A stretch of DNA of 64,000 nucleotides, taken from assembly GCA_015521115.1 (NCBI GenBank), contig WAOT01000040.1, positions 17,441 through 81,440 on the forward strand. Reading direction: 5' to 3'. Every line of letters starts with the position of its first letter. Position 1 is the first letter of the stretch. The stretch is from Desulfurococcales archaeon (GTDB lineage: Archaea > Thermoproteota > Thermoprotei_A > Sulfolobales > Acidilobaceae). The notes below the pieces were generated by a model. That model worked only from the letters and a program-made list of their open reading frames with translations. It did not search any database and was not told where the DNA came from. Positions 15,877 through 24,237 of the stretch are shown piece by piece. The position numbers and the translations under genes were made by a program.

Positions 15877-18105
15877 ATGGTAGAACCGGGTAGAAGAGGC
15901 CCAGGACGAGGCGGAGAAAGACCCAGAGAGGCGATCCTAAGGGTTGAAAAGGCATCACAGAGGGACAACGGCAAGAGAAGGGTTCGGATAGACCTAACCG
16001 TTATGAGGAAGCTTGGGATAGAGCCCGGAGACGTCGTAGAGATCGAGGGGAAGAGGAAGACTGTAGCAATAGCCTGGCCGAGCCTGCCCGAGGATCAGGG
16101 TAGGAATATCATAAAGATGGACGGAGTCCTCAGGAAGAACGCCCAGGTAAACCTAGGAGACAAAGTCATTGTCAGAAAGGCCAGAGTCAAGCCCGCTATT
16201 AGGGTTAGGCTAGCCCCCACCACCCACACCATATCTGTAGACGAGAGCTTCAAGAACTATGTAAAGAAGAAGCTTAAGGGCACCCCACTTATAGAGGGCG
16301 ACATCCTCGTAGTCCCCGTCCTAAGCCAGGAGATATACCTCACAGCGGTCATGACCAAGCCTAAAGGGCCCGTAATAATCACAGACCGGACGATTATCGA
16401 GATACTTGAAAAGCCTGTCAGCACAGTCAACGTGCCGAAAGTTACTTACGAGGATATTGGGGGTCTCAGGGATGTTATAGTAAAGGTTAGGGAGCTAATT
16501 GAGCTACCCCTCAGGCACCCCGAGCTATTCGCCCGGCTCGGGATCGAGCCCCCAAAGGGAGTCCTCCTCTACGGGCCGCCCGGTACTGGTAAGACCCTGC
16601 TCGCAAAGGCCGTCGCTAACGAGAGTGATGCACACTTCATAGCGATCAACGGCCCCGAGATCATGAGCAAGTTCTATGGTGAGAGCGAGCAGAGGCTCAG
16701 GGAGATCTTCGAGGAGGCTAAGAAGCATGCCCCGAGCATAATATTCATCGACGAGATCGACGCCATAGCCCCCAAGAGGGAGGAGGTCGTAGGTGAGGTA
16801 GAGAGAAGAGTAGTTGCTCAGCTCCTAGCACTACTCGACGGCCTAGAGAGCAGGGGCCAGGTCATAGTGATAGCAGCGACCAACAGGCCGAACGCCATAG
16901 ACCCGGCACTAAGGAGGCCTGGAAGGTTCGACAGGGAGATAGAGATAGGCCTCCCAGACAAGCATGGCAGGCTAGAAATCCTACAGATCCACACCAGGCA
17001 CATGCCCCTAGCCAGCGATGTAGACCTGGAGAAGCTTGCCGAGATGACGAAGGGATACACCGGGGCAGACCTTGCCGCCCTAGTGAAGGAAGCGGCGATG
17101 CACGCACTCCGGAGATACCTGCCGGAGATAGACCTTGAGCAGGAGCAGATCCCAGTGGAAGTCCTAGAGAAGATGGAGGTCAGGATGGAGGACTTCCTCG
17201 CAGCTTACAGGGAGATAACCCCGAGCGGCCTGAGGGAGATCCACGTCGAGATCCCCGAAGTGCACTGGGACGACATAGGGGGGCTGAAGAAGGTCAAGCA
17301 GGAGATAAGAGAGGCCGTAGAATGGCCCCTCAAATACCCCCAGGCCTTCGCCAGGATGGGCATCAAGCCGCCACGGGGCATCCTACTCTTCGGCCCGCCC
17401 GGTACTGGTAAGACCCTGCTCGCTAAGGCCGTCGCTACAGAGAGCGGGGCGAACTTCATAGCAGTGAGGGGCCCGGAGATCCTGAGCAAGTGGGTCGGAG
17501 AGAGCGAGAGGGCGATAAGAGAGATCTTCAGGAAAGCGAGACAGTACGCCCCAACCGTAGTGTTCTTTGACGAGATAGACGCAATAGCCCTAACCAGGGG
17601 GGCTGATACTAGCACTAAGGTGACGGAGAGGATCCTGAGCCAGTTACTAACAGAGATAGACGCAATAACCGAGATGAGCAACGTCGTGGTAATAGCGGCT
17701 ACTAACAGGCCAGACATGATAGACCCGGCCCTCCTCCGGCCTGGAAGGCTGGAGAAGATCATCTACGTCCCACCACCGGACTTAGAGGGCAGGCTTGAGA
17801 TCCTCAAGATCCATACTAGGGAGGTACCATTATCAGAGGACGTAGATCTCCTCGAGATCGCTAAACAGACAGAGGGCTATACGGGGGCAGACCTTGCCGC
17901 CCTAGTGAGAGAGGCCGCAATGCTAGCCCTACGCGAGGACATAAACGCTGGAGAGGTGCACATGCACCACTTCAAGGAGGCCATGAAGAAGGTGAGGCCA
18001 AGCGTCACCCCCGAGATGATAAGATACTACGAGCAGTGGATGCAGAGCTACAGGCAGATGAAGGCGAGGGAGAAGAGGAGGATCGAGCCACACATAACTT
18101 ACTAA
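15877..18105 (+). CDS. cdc48: CDC48/VAT AAA ATPase
   Basis: About 742 residues. Hexameric unfoldase/segregase that extracts and unfolds proteins, often for the proteasome. An N-terminal double-psi barrel substrate domain ([21 protein letters not shown] onward) precedes two AAA modules, each complete: Walker [16 protein letters not shown] twice, Walker [15 protein letters not shown] and [14 protein letters not shown], and sensor/arginine motifs IAATNRP and [11 protein letters not shown] / [11 protein letters not shown]. The C-terminal tail (HITY) is short and ends in Tyr, as in other archaeal CDC48s. ATG 15877 is preferred over GTG 15868 because AAGGGTG lies at suitable spacing. Possible partner of the NEMF homologue. 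Confidence 0.95.
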   Translation: MVEPGRRGPGRGGERPREAILRVEKASQRDNGKRRVRIDLTVMRKLGIEPGDVVEIEGKRKTVAIAWPSLPEDQGRNIIKMDGVLRKNAQVNLGDKVIVRKARVKPAIRVRLAPTTHTISVDESFKNYVKKKLKGTPLIEGDILVVPVLSQEIYLTAVMTKPKGPVIITDRTIIEILEKPVSTVNVPKVTYEDIGGLRDVIVKVRELIELPLRHPELFARLGIEPPKGVLLYGPPGTGKTLLAKAVANESDAHFIAINGPEIMSKFYGESEQRLREIFEEAKKHAPSIIFIDEIDAIAPKREEVVGEVERRVVAQLLALLDGLESRGQVIVIAATNRPNAIDPALRRPGRFDREIEIGLPDKHGRLEILQIHTRHMPLASDVDLEKLAEMTKGYTGADLAALVKEAAMHALRRYLPEIDLEQEQIPVEVLEKMEVRMEDFLAAYREITPSGLREIHVEIPEVHWDDIGGLKKVKQEIREAVEWPLKYPQAFARMGIKPPRGILLFGPPGTGKTLLAKAVATESGANFIAVRGPEILSKWVGESERAIREIFRKARQYAPTVVFFDEIDAIALTRGADTSTKVTERILSQLLTEIDAITEMSNVVVIAATNRPDMIDPALLRPGRLEKIIYVPPPDLEGRLEILKIHTREVPLSEDVDLLEIAKQTEGYTGADLAALVREAAMLALREDINAGEVHMHHFKEAMKKVRPSVTPEMIRYYEQWMQSYRQMKAREKRRIEPHITY

Positions 18106-18125
18106 CCCGCTTCTAACCTACTATT

Positions 18126-18398
18126 GTGAGGTGGATATTGTTGGTAAGGAGCGATATATGGGTTGACAGGCACCACATAAACGTGGTCTACGAGAAGCTC
18201 CTCTCCCTCAGCAATAATGGTAGTGTGCCTGTGGAGGAGGGGCAGCTTACCGACTCACTCGCAAGGGACGGCTACAGCTTCTCCCGTAGGGAGCTGGCTA
18301 AGATCCTCATGACCCTGGAGATCCTAGGGAAAGTAGCTGTCGAGTCGAGCGGGCTGCGGAAGGAGTTTAGGATAAAGGTTAGGCCTCCGAGTTCGTAA
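18126..18398 (+). CDS. small helix-turn-helix-like protein
   Basis: About 85-90 residues, unrecognised. An alpha-helical core followed by VEEGQLTDSLARDGYSFSRRELAKILMTLEILGKVAVESS looks like a winged helix-turn-helix. GTG 18126 gives 90 residues, but GAGGTGG (18128-18134) points to TTG 18138 or 18141 as the real start. It sits between CDC48 and FEN-1 on the same strand, 20 bases after CDC48. Role in DNA or RNA binding is inferred from the fold only. Confidence 0.55.
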   Translation: MRWILLVRSDIWVDRHHINVVYEKLLSLSNNGSVPVEEGQLTDSLARDGYSFSRRELAKILMTLEILGKVAVESSGLRKEFRIKVRPPSS

Positions 18399-18452
18399 TA
18401 GAAGAGATATCCATTCTACCACACTACAACATATACACCTGGGGTGGTCACA

Positions 18453-19502
18453 GTGGGGGTGAACCTTAGAGAGCTCATACCGGAGGAAGCAAAAGAGGTA
18501 GTAGACATCAGGGGGTTGAGGGGCAGGATAATAGCGTTAGACGCATATAACATGCTATACCAGTTCCTCACAGCAATCCGACAGCCGGACGGGACACCAT
18601 TAATGGACAGGCAGGGCAGGGTCACGAGCCACCTAAGCGGGCTATTCTACAGAACCATAAACATGGCAGAGGCAGGAATAAAACCAGTCTATGTATTCGA
18701 CGGCATCCCCCCCGAGATGAAGAAGAGGGAGCTAAGTGAGAGGATGAAGAGGAAGAAGGAGGCGGAAAAGAAGCTCGAAGAGGTCAGGAGGACAGGCAGG
18801 ATCGAGGAGGCAAGAAAGTATGCTATGCAAGCAGCCCACCTAACACGGGAGATGGCAGAGGAGGCGAAGAAGCTGTTAGACGCCATGGGAATACCGTGGG
18901 TTCAGGCCCCGAGTGAGGGTGAAGCCCAAGCCTCCTACATGGCGAGGAAGGGGGACGTCTGGGCCGCAGGCAGCCAGGACTATGACAGCCTCCTCTTCGG
19001 CGCCCCAAGGCTTGTTAGAAACCTAGCGATAACTGGGAGGAGGAAGCTTCCGGGGAGGAACGTGTATGTCGAGGTCAAACCCGAGATAATATATCTCGAC
19101 AAGCTGCTCAATAAGCTCGGGATAACAAGGGAGCAGCTCGTAGTTATCGGGATACTGCTGGGGACAGACTATAACCCGAAGGGCATCCCTGGGTTCGGCC
19201 CTAAAACCGCCTTAAGACATGTGAAGACATACCGTGACCCAATAAAGGCGTTGAAGGCTGTTGAGAAGATGGCTGGAGACTATGATATAGTCGCTATCTA
19301 CAACTACTTCCTCAAACCTGACGTGACCGACGACTACAAGATACAGTTCAGACCCCCTGACGAGGAGAAAATCTACCAAATACTCGTTGAAGAGCACGAC
19401 TTCAACCCTGAGAGGGTGAAGAGAGCGACTGAGAGGCTGAGGAAAGCCTACAGAGAGCATCTAAAGGCGAGGCAGACAAGCCTGGACGCATGGTTTGGTT
19501 AG
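18453..19502 (+). CDS. fen: flap endonuclease FEN-1
   Basis: About 349 residues. Structure-specific nuclease that removes 5' flaps in Okazaki fragment maturation and repair. N-terminal and internal regions carry the conserved acids: ALDAYNML, YVFDGIPPEMK, APSEGEAQASYMARKG, AGSQDYDSLLFG and ILLGTDYNPKGIPGFGPKTAL. The C-terminal QTSLDAWF is a PIP box for PCNA. I start it at GTG 18453 so the protein begins MGVNLRELIP, since FEN-1 needs Gly2; GTG 18444 would add three residues. It overlaps the convergent KH-domain gene by 4 bases. Confidence 0.95.
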   Translation: MGVNLRELIPEEAKEVVDIRGLRGRIIALDAYNMLYQFLTAIRQPDGTPLMDRQGRVTSHLSGLFYRTINMAEAGIKPVYVFDGIPPEMKKRELSERMKRKKEAEKKLEEVRRTGRIEEARKYAMQAAHLTREMAEEAKKLLDAMGIPWVQAPSEGEAQASYMARKGDVWAAGSQDYDSLLFGAPRLVRNLAITGRRKLPGRNVYVEVKPEIIYLDKLLNKLGITREQLVVIGILLGTDYNPKGIPGFGPKTALRHVKTYRDPIKALKAVEKMAGDYDIVAIYNYFLKPDVTDDYKIQFRPPDEEKIYQILVEEHDFNPERVKRATERLRKAYREHLKARQTSLDAWFG

Positions 19503-20101
19503 AACCTGTCAAGCCTGTCAAGCAGGCTCCGTAGGTCTTTGACCGAGATCTTAACGCCAGGCTCCTCCTCTTCCTCCTCAACATACTCGAGGTACACGCC
19601 AGCCCTAAACCTCTTCTCTATGAGATCCAAGACAATCTTCAAGACACCGGCATCCAACTTCCCCCTAGCATTACTGGGAAGCCTTACGACATAGTAGACT
19701 GACCCGTCCGGGCTATACACCTTAGACACGTCTACAACCTTGAAAGGCCTAATAGCGGCCTCCACGAGCTCTTTCACGCCAACGCCCCTAGCCGGTAGGA
19801 CTATAACACTATTCACTGTTGGATCGTCGAGAGCCGCTTGAAGCTCCCTGTTGAGCCAAACAGGGAGCGTACCACTAGTAGACTCAAGGAGAACTACAAG
19901 CTTATGGTCAACCCTATAAGACCTCACAAACTTGACTTTAAGCTGGCCAAGTTTCCCCTCTATGCTGAGGAGTGCCCTCATAACGTTGAGATCATCCTCA
20001 GTATACTTCTCCTCCCTAACCTTCCGCTGACACGAGGGGCATAGTAGTCCAGTCCTAACACAGATCCTATCCAAGGGGATCTCGACCGGCACCGCTACCA
20101 C
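19499..20101 (-). CDS. NusA-like KH-domain RNA-binding protein
   Basis: 200 residues. The N-terminus has CVRTGLLCPSCQ, then two alpha/beta repeats of KH-like shape (LNRELQAALDDPTVNSVIVLPARGVGVKELVEAA and the PDGSVYYVVRLPSNARGK stretch). It resembles crenarchaeal NusA-like RNA-binding proteins associated with translation or transcription elongation; target unknown. An acidic patch (EYVEEEEEEPG) precedes the C-terminus. It converges on FEN-1 with a 4-base overlap. Confidence 0.6.
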   Translation of the reverse strand: MVAVPVEIPLDRICVRTGLLCPSCQRKVREEKYTEDDLNVMRALLSIEGKLGQLKVKFVRSYRVDHKLVVLLESTSGTLPVWLNRELQAALDDPTVNSVIVLPARGVGVKELVEAAIRPFKVVDVSKVYSPDGSVYYVVRLPSNARGKLDAGVLKIVLDLIEKRFRAGVYLEYVEEEEEEPGVKISVKDLRSLLDRLDRF

Positions 20102-20214
20102 CCGCTGAGCCTATACAGTAGGCGGGGAGTCCAAATGTATCCACTGCTACCACCACTAGCTTAATTTATCCCCCCAAATACCGGTAGGATGGGGCAAGGG
20201 GGAGGAGATGGAAC

Positions 20215-20367
20215 ATGCCGATAACAGATCCGGAGCTAATAGCGATAGTTGAGAGGCGAGTGCTCAATAAGATGGTCTGCAGAAAGTGCGGAGCCCTAAA
20301 CCCTCCAGGAGCGAAGAAGTGTAGACGGTGTAAGAGCAAGAATCTTAGGCCGAAGAAGAAGAAGTAA
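20215..20367 (+). CDS. rpl40e: 50S ribosomal protein L40e
   Basis: 50 residues: [15 protein letters not shown], then the zinc finger [18 protein letters not shown] and the basic tail [11 protein letters not shown]. This is the complete archaeal L40e, a small zinc protein of the large ribosomal subunit. ATG 20215 follows GGGGGAGGAG at good spacing. A short inverted repeat (CCTTTC/GAAAGG, around 20382-20396) lies downstream and may terminate transcription. Confidence 0.92.
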   Translation: MPITDPELIAIVERRVLNKMVCRKCGALNPPGAKKCRRCKSKNLRPKKKK

Positions 20368-20504
20368 CGAAACAGTCCCCCCTTTCTGAAAGGCATATTA
20401 CATCCTAAACCTCATCATATGGAAGCCGTGCTAAATGCATTTCTCAGAGGCTAACCAACACGTAGATAGCATACTTTATTGTTAAGGGGGATGAGGTCAT
20501 CGTC

Positions 20505-20606
20505 TTGCTAGGCGACCACTATAGGATAATAGTGGACATCTCCTCGTGGTTCATTGGTAAAGAGGTGAGAGTAAAAGGGAGGGTGCCTCTGATCCGCTCT
20601 CTTTAG
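20505..20606 (+). CDS. possible 33-residue ORF
   Basis: A TTG start (20505-20507) preceded by GAGGTCATC, close to the ideal SD, opens a 33-residue ORF with alternating hydrophobic and basic residues (HYRIIVDISSWFIGKEVRV). The same frame stays open upstream to 20463 and reads like a beta-rich domain. It overlaps the S27e stop by 4 bases in convergent orientation. It may be a real small protein or a decayed fragment. Confidence 0.25.
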   Translation: MLGDHYRIIVDISSWFIGKEVRVKGRVPLIRSL

Positions 20607-20818
20607 CCTAGTACCTTTTCGATTTTTCCAAGGATCTCGGCTTTACCCCCTGTTGGGCGGACTAGTAGGGTTCCACAGCTGTGGCATCTCACGGGGAAGG
20701 TTGCGTGGCTGAAAACCACCTGTTTTCTACCACAGTTCGGGCAGACCACCAGCAGGAACCTGCTCTTAGGCCTTGGAACCAGTATCTTCCTCTTCTTTGT
20801 GACCATGAAGTGTGCCAC
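20603..20818 (-). CDS. rps27e: 30S ribosomal protein S27e
   Basis: 71 residues. A zinc-binding small subunit protein: ILVPRPKSRFLLVVCPNCG, HATFPVRCHSCG and the family ending LVRPTGGKAEI. GTG 20818 has GGAGGGTGA 6 bases upstream, better than the internal ATG. It is the last gene of the minus-strand operon TFS-PCNA-PriS-GINS-L44e-S27e, 21 bases after L44e. Confidence 0.93.
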   Translation of the reverse strand: MAHFMVTKKRKILVPRPKSRFLLVVCPNCGRKQVVFSHATFPVRCHSCGTLLVRPTGGKAEILGKIEKVLG

Positions 20819-20839
20819 CGCCCTTCACCCTCCCCTCAG

Positions 20840-21127
20840 CTACCTGGTTACATCCACAAGCTCAATCTTCTTTAGCCTTATGCCCAGGATGTGCCTTCTG
20901 TATCCGCACTGGGTGCACTGGATGCGGAGTACCACCTTCTTTGTGACCTTAGCGTAACGCTTCTGCTCGGGCCTCCTCTTACTACCATATCCCTCCTGCT
21001 TTCTCATATACCTCCTCTGACCCTCAGACATTGTCCTCCTCTTACCGTGCTTGTATACCTGCACCGTGTGCACTGTGTGCGTGTTACACCTCGGACAGTA
21101 CGTTCTAATCCTCTTTGGGAACTTCAC
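20840..21127 (-). CDS. rpl44e: 50S ribosomal protein L44e
   Basis: 95 residues with the L44e signature: MKFPKRIRTYCPRCNTHTVH, the basic KHGKRRTMSEGQRRYMRKQEG region and a second zinc pair IQCTQCG. It is part of the large subunit near the tRNA exit site. It follows the GINS gene after 5 bases and precedes S27e, the usual L44e-S27e pairing. Confidence 0.95.
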   Translation of the reverse strand: MKFPKRIRTYCPRCNTHTVHTVQVYKHGKRRTMSEGQRRYMRKQEGYGSKRRPEQKRYAKVTKKVVLRIQCTQCGYRRHILGIRLKKIELVDVTR

Positions 21128-21132
21128 TCCTG

Positions 21133-21630
21133 CTACCCCTCCTCCACACTATTGCACTCCTGGGCCGCTTTAAAGGCTGTCGCTCTCCCCGGCTCAACCA
21201 AGCCTGCTAGTGTGAGGGCAGCTGCCTTCCCGGGTGTGAGCCTGACATACTCTCCAGGGTATAGGAGGTGGCCCTCTAACCTGAACGCCTCCCTCACCCT
21301 AACTATAACATCCTCAGCATAGCCCAGCAGGAGGCCCGAGATGTAGCCGCTATAAAATTCTAGGAGGCCCGAGAAAAGCTCTATCACCTCCTTGTCCAGA
21401 CCCTCATACTTACTGTCGCCAGCAAGATCCTCCAAACGTGCACGGGCCACGAGAGGGGCTATCCTCTCAAGCATTGAAATAACGGTACAGCAATATCCCC
21501 TGCCGGATCCACAGTATGTTGAGAGAATCTTCCTCGCCTCAGACAAGTGCTCCAGGTTAAAGCCTTCGTGAAGGCCTATAGCGGCCCTGTAGGGGCCTCC
21601 CGCAGGAACTCGCTCTGACAACAACCTCAC
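21133..21630 (-). CDS. GINS complex subunit (Gins15/Gins51-like)
   Basis: 165 residues. All-helical first part (ARKILSTYCGSGRGY, VIELFSGLLEFYSGYI) and a C-terminal small domain ending GEYVRLTPGKAAALTLAGLVEPG, which resembles the GINS B domain. GINS joins MCM with Cdc45/GAN to form the archaeal replicative helicase. Location between PriS and L44e matches the Gins15 gene of other Crenarchaeota, which is the main support. The annotated start (TTG 21630) overlaps priS by 74 bases; a start near 21546 would remove the overlap. Confidence 0.65.
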   Translation of the reverse strand: MRLLSERVPAGGPYRAAIGLHEGFNLEHLSEARKILSTYCGSGRGYCCTVISMLERIAPLVARARLEDLAGDSKYEGLDKEVIELFSGLLEFYSGYISGLLLGYAEDVIVRVREAFRLEGHLLYPGEYVRLTPGKAAALTLAGLVEPGRATAFKAAQECNSVEEG

Positions 21631-22723
21631 CCCTAACCGGCTCCACTACACCCTTTGTTGCCAGATGGACGGCTATATGGGCGGGGAGGCTCTGCCCTTC
21701 ACCCCTTCTACCCTGAACAGTGACTCCCATTATCTTGAGAGGGGGTAAATCCGACTTAAAGAGAGCATCTATGTCGCCCTTAAAAGGTGAGAGGTGCGGG
21801 CCTGGCCTGAAAGTCTCTGTTGCATCATATACTAGGAAGCTCCCCTTACCGTTCAGGCTCCCAAACAGTCTCGTGAGCCTCGTGGGATCCTGGGTGACCA
21901 TTGTGTCGATCGGCACAGCAGCGCTTGATATGAGCCTCCTGATCTCGTCGGGCCACCTCTTACCGTAGGCCTCAACGAGGCTCCTCGCACCGGGGGCTTC
22001 AGCCTTAATGTAGGGGGCCACCCACCCCCTCCATCCAGGCTCCTCCTCACCTGGGATCGCGGGAGCTGTCTTCCTCCTCCCCCCACTTGCAGGTGGGAAG
22101 ATAAGGGTGGGCTCGACCGACTCCCCGGCAAAGTACTGGGCTATCTGCCTCCTAGCCCCCCTATCCAGGCTTCTACACCTTTCGCATATGACTCTAAGGT
22201 GGAACCCCCTATGGCCTGTGTAGTAGATGGTAACCTTGTCAGGCTTCAAGTCTCTCCTTATCATAGCCGACAGCTTCTGGGCCAGTCTGTATCCCTCCAA
22301 GAGGCACCCGTCGCCTATGAGGATTTCACCGCTCTCCATTCTAACGCTATCTTCGAAGCAGGCTTCCACATGGTCTAGGTCAATATCAAATAGCAGGTCT
22401 GAGCCTAGCCAGTTCTTCTCCTCCATAGACCCCGCTTCAGGTAGCTCGTAAAGGGCTATGGAGTAGTAGGCGTGGCGTGGTGCCTTGGATGATAGGTACT
22501 CGATGAGGTCGCTGTACGTGTCAAACGAGATATGCCTGACGTAGCTCTCAGAACCCCATAGCTGGAAGGCGAACTCCCTCATGGGAAGATTAGGGGGCTC
22601 CTCTATGCACCTGGATATACTGTAATAGATCCTATAGAGGGCCTGTAAAAGTGGTTGGGTATCCCCCTTAAACTGCGATACCTCTAGTACAGCACCCCCT
22701 CTACTCCGTTCTCGGCGATACAT
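21557..22723 (-). CDS. priS: DNA primase small subunit PriS
   Basis: 388 residues. Catalytic subunit of the archaeal/eukaryotic primase that makes RNA/DNA primers. Key parts: MREFAFQLWG, the metal-binding LLFDIDLDH (two catalytic Asp), VTIYYTGHRGFHLRV for nucleotide binding, and PIDTMVTQDPTRLTRLFGSL near the C-terminal catalytic strand. Its first 23 bases overlap the end of pcn and its last 74 bases overlap the GINS gene, indicating tight translational coupling in a replisome operon. PriL is not in the window. Confidence 0.93.
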   Translation of the reverse strand: MYRRERSRGGAVLEVSQFKGDTQPLLQALYRIYYSISRCIEEPPNLPMREFAFQLWGSESYVRHISFDTYSDLIEYLSSKAPRHAYYSIALYELPEAGSMEEKNWLGSDLLFDIDLDHVEACFEDSVRMESGEILIGDGCLLEGYRLAQKLSAMIRRDLKPDKVTIYYTGHRGFHLRVICERCRSLDRGARRQIAQYFAGESVEPTLIFPPASGGRRKTAPAIPGEEEPGWRGWVAPYIKAEAPGARSLVEAYGKRWPDEIRRLISSAAVPIDTMVTQDPTRLTRLFGSLNGKGSFLVYDATETFRPGPHLSPFKGDIDALFKSDLPPLKIMGVTVQGRRGEGQSLPAHIAVHLATKGVVEPVRGEVVVRASSCGRPLQGRYRPSRRL

Positions 22724-23459
22724 AGAAGGTCAACCTTCCCTCCGGAGCGTACAGCATATCGACCCTTACAGGGGCATCAGCACTGTAGCCTATGTTCACG
22801 GTGTTCGCTGCCTGCGCGGCTTGGAGCATCTGGGAGAAGTACTCGAGGGTGTAGAGGCTCCTGTCAGGGCTCTCGACCTGGAGGTCTAGGAGGCTCCCCC
22901 TCTCTATGCTTAGGACTAGCTCCGCTTTCTCAATGTCTCCCTCCCCACGGACGTAGAGCGTGTCCTCGGAGGCCTCAAGCTCTATAGCTTCTGCTATGAC
23001 TTCTATCGTCCTGATGGTCTCCCTAAACACTGTCCCCGTCATCGAGGCTCTCACGGTGATGGGGATCTTAGGCTCCGGTAGCCTCTCATATGTGAGTGCT
23101 ATCTGCGGTATTCTAAAGATCCTCTTACCACGCCCCCTGAAGATGATCTCTATGTGTGAGTCGCCCACAGAGATCTCGAGTTCATCGTTCTTCCTAGCCC
23201 TCCTAAGAACCTTTGAGAAGACTCCGAATGAAACGCCGAACTCGACTTGCTCCCCCTCAACTTCATACTCTAGGAACGCACTCTCAGGGTAGAAGAGGTC
23301 TACCATCGCAACCCTGCTTGTGTCAAGGGCCCGTAGGCTTATCCCCTCCTTGGTAAGGAGGAAGACACCCTCATCTAAGATCTTCTCCACGCTAGCAATC
23401 ATATACCTCCAGACCCTAGCATCGCCGAACACGAACCTGGCCAACTTCAACCCCCTCAT
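22701..23459 (-). CDS. pcn: PCNA sliding clamp
   Basis: 252 residues. The trimeric DNA clamp that tethers polymerase, FEN-1 and ligase. It has the two-domain repeat with the interdomain loop around LTYERLPEPKIPITVRA and internal DTSRVAMVDLFYP, and the C-terminal VRVDMLYAPEGRLTFYVSPR. The ATG gives MRGLKLARFVFGDAR; the sense GAGGGGG 6 bases before TTG 23444 makes MARFVFGDAR an equally plausible start. FEN-1 in this window carries a PIP box to bind it. Only one PCNA gene is in view. Confidence 0.95.
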   Translation of the reverse strand: MRGLKLARFVFGDARVWRYMIASVEKILDEGVFLLTKEGISLRALDTSRVAMVDLFYPESAFLEYEVEGEQVEFGVSFGVFSKVLRRARKNDELEISVGDSHIEIIFRGRGKRIFRIPQIALTYERLPEPKIPITVRASMTGTVFRETIRTIEVIAEAIELEASEDTLYVRGEGDIEKAELVLSIERGSLLDLQVESPDRSLYTLEYFSQMLQAAQAANTVNIGYSADAPVRVDMLYAPEGRLTFYVSPRTE

Positions 23460-23572
23460 TCATGGTAGAGGGTTACCCCCCAGCAGTTATACCCAGACTG
23501 AATTGGTGTCCTCCATACATTAAAATGGTGTGAGGCAACCCCAAGGCACTAACAGGACGTATCTAAAACCTC

Positions 23573-23806
23573 CTAGATCCCGGTATCTCGAGTGCCCTGT
23601 TTCCCGCACTCCGATAAGAGGTTCTGGAGGGCTATCGCCAGGCGGTATGCTTCCTCCACGAATTGCCTGCTAGTGATGGAGGGGGGAGTTCTAACTACTG
23701 CCTCGTCCAGCAACTTTCGGATCTTAGCCGCTATCAGGCTCCCCGTTTTGCAAGCCTCATCAGGGTCTAGTCGTACTCCCTCCACGAGTATCCGCATTTC
23801 AGACAC
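23573..23806 (-). CDS. small conserved-looking helical protein
   Basis: 77 residues, not recognised. Mostly alpha-helical and charged (LIAAKIRKLLDEAVV, FVEEAYRLAIALQNLLSEC). It overlaps the end of TFS by 40 bases if started at 23806; a GTG near 23783 would shorten the overlap and has GGAGGG nearby. Its position between TFS and PCNA in one operon suggests co-regulation with replication and transcription genes. Confidence 0.45.
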   Translation of the reverse strand: MSEMRILVEGVRLDPDEACKTGSLIAAKIRKLLDEAVVRTPPSITSRQFVEEAYRLAIALQNLLSECGKQGTRDTGI

Positions 23807-24150
23807 CTGTAGAATCTAGTTGGGGGCTCGTCTGCGGCCCTGGTCTGCATCATCCAGAACAGTATCTCGTCGTGCCCGCATCTCGGGCATCTCACCTGGC
23901 CTTTTAGCACGGTAGCCGTAGGCGGGGGCTGGTTTGCGTCTACTACTATGATCTTATCCTTGGGGCTCTTCTTCTTTGGGGCCCCGAACTTGTAGGCGTC
24001 GTCGTCCTCCAGCTCGATAGTATATCCACAGTTAGGGCAGACTAGAACTTTCCTACCATTAACGATCTTGGGTATCATAAGCTTCTTACAGCGGGGGCAG
24101 AACCTTAGCCTCCCCCTCCTCCTCGGCCTTTGGACTGGCACACTACCCAC
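23767..24150 (-). CDS. tfs: transcription elongation factor TFS
   Basis: 127 residues. The archaeal TFIIS-like cleavage factor that rescues backtracked RNA polymerase. An N-terminal zinc ribbon (CPRCKKLMIPK...CPNCG) is joined by a flexible linker to a C-terminal zinc ribbon (CPRCGHDE...CLKCG) with the catalytic acidic hairpin in MQTRAADEPPTRFYRC. It is about 15 residues longer than typical, from an arginine-rich N-terminus. It heads the minus-strand operon and is divergent from pus10. Confidence 0.93.
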   Translation of the reverse strand: MGSVPVQRPRRRGRLRFCPRCKKLMIPKIVNGRKVLVCPNCGYTIELEDDDAYKFGAPKKKSPKDKIIVVDANQPPPTATVLKGQVRCPRCGHDEILFWMMQTRAADEPPTRFYRCLKCGYSWREYD

Positions 24151-24237
24151 CTATTCTCCTAGCCAAGGCCCTGTCAGAGCTAAAATAGATAATACCAACG
24201 ATATGATGAACCGCAGGGAGACTATGGGGTCAGCGTA

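Noticed and set aside
20410..20450. Minus-strand ATGATGA downstream of L40e
   Set aside because: No D box or closing stem; not enough for a guide RNA.
24203..24209. ATGATGA before pus10
   Set aside because: No CTGA within a suitable distance and it falls in the promoter/leader of pus10.
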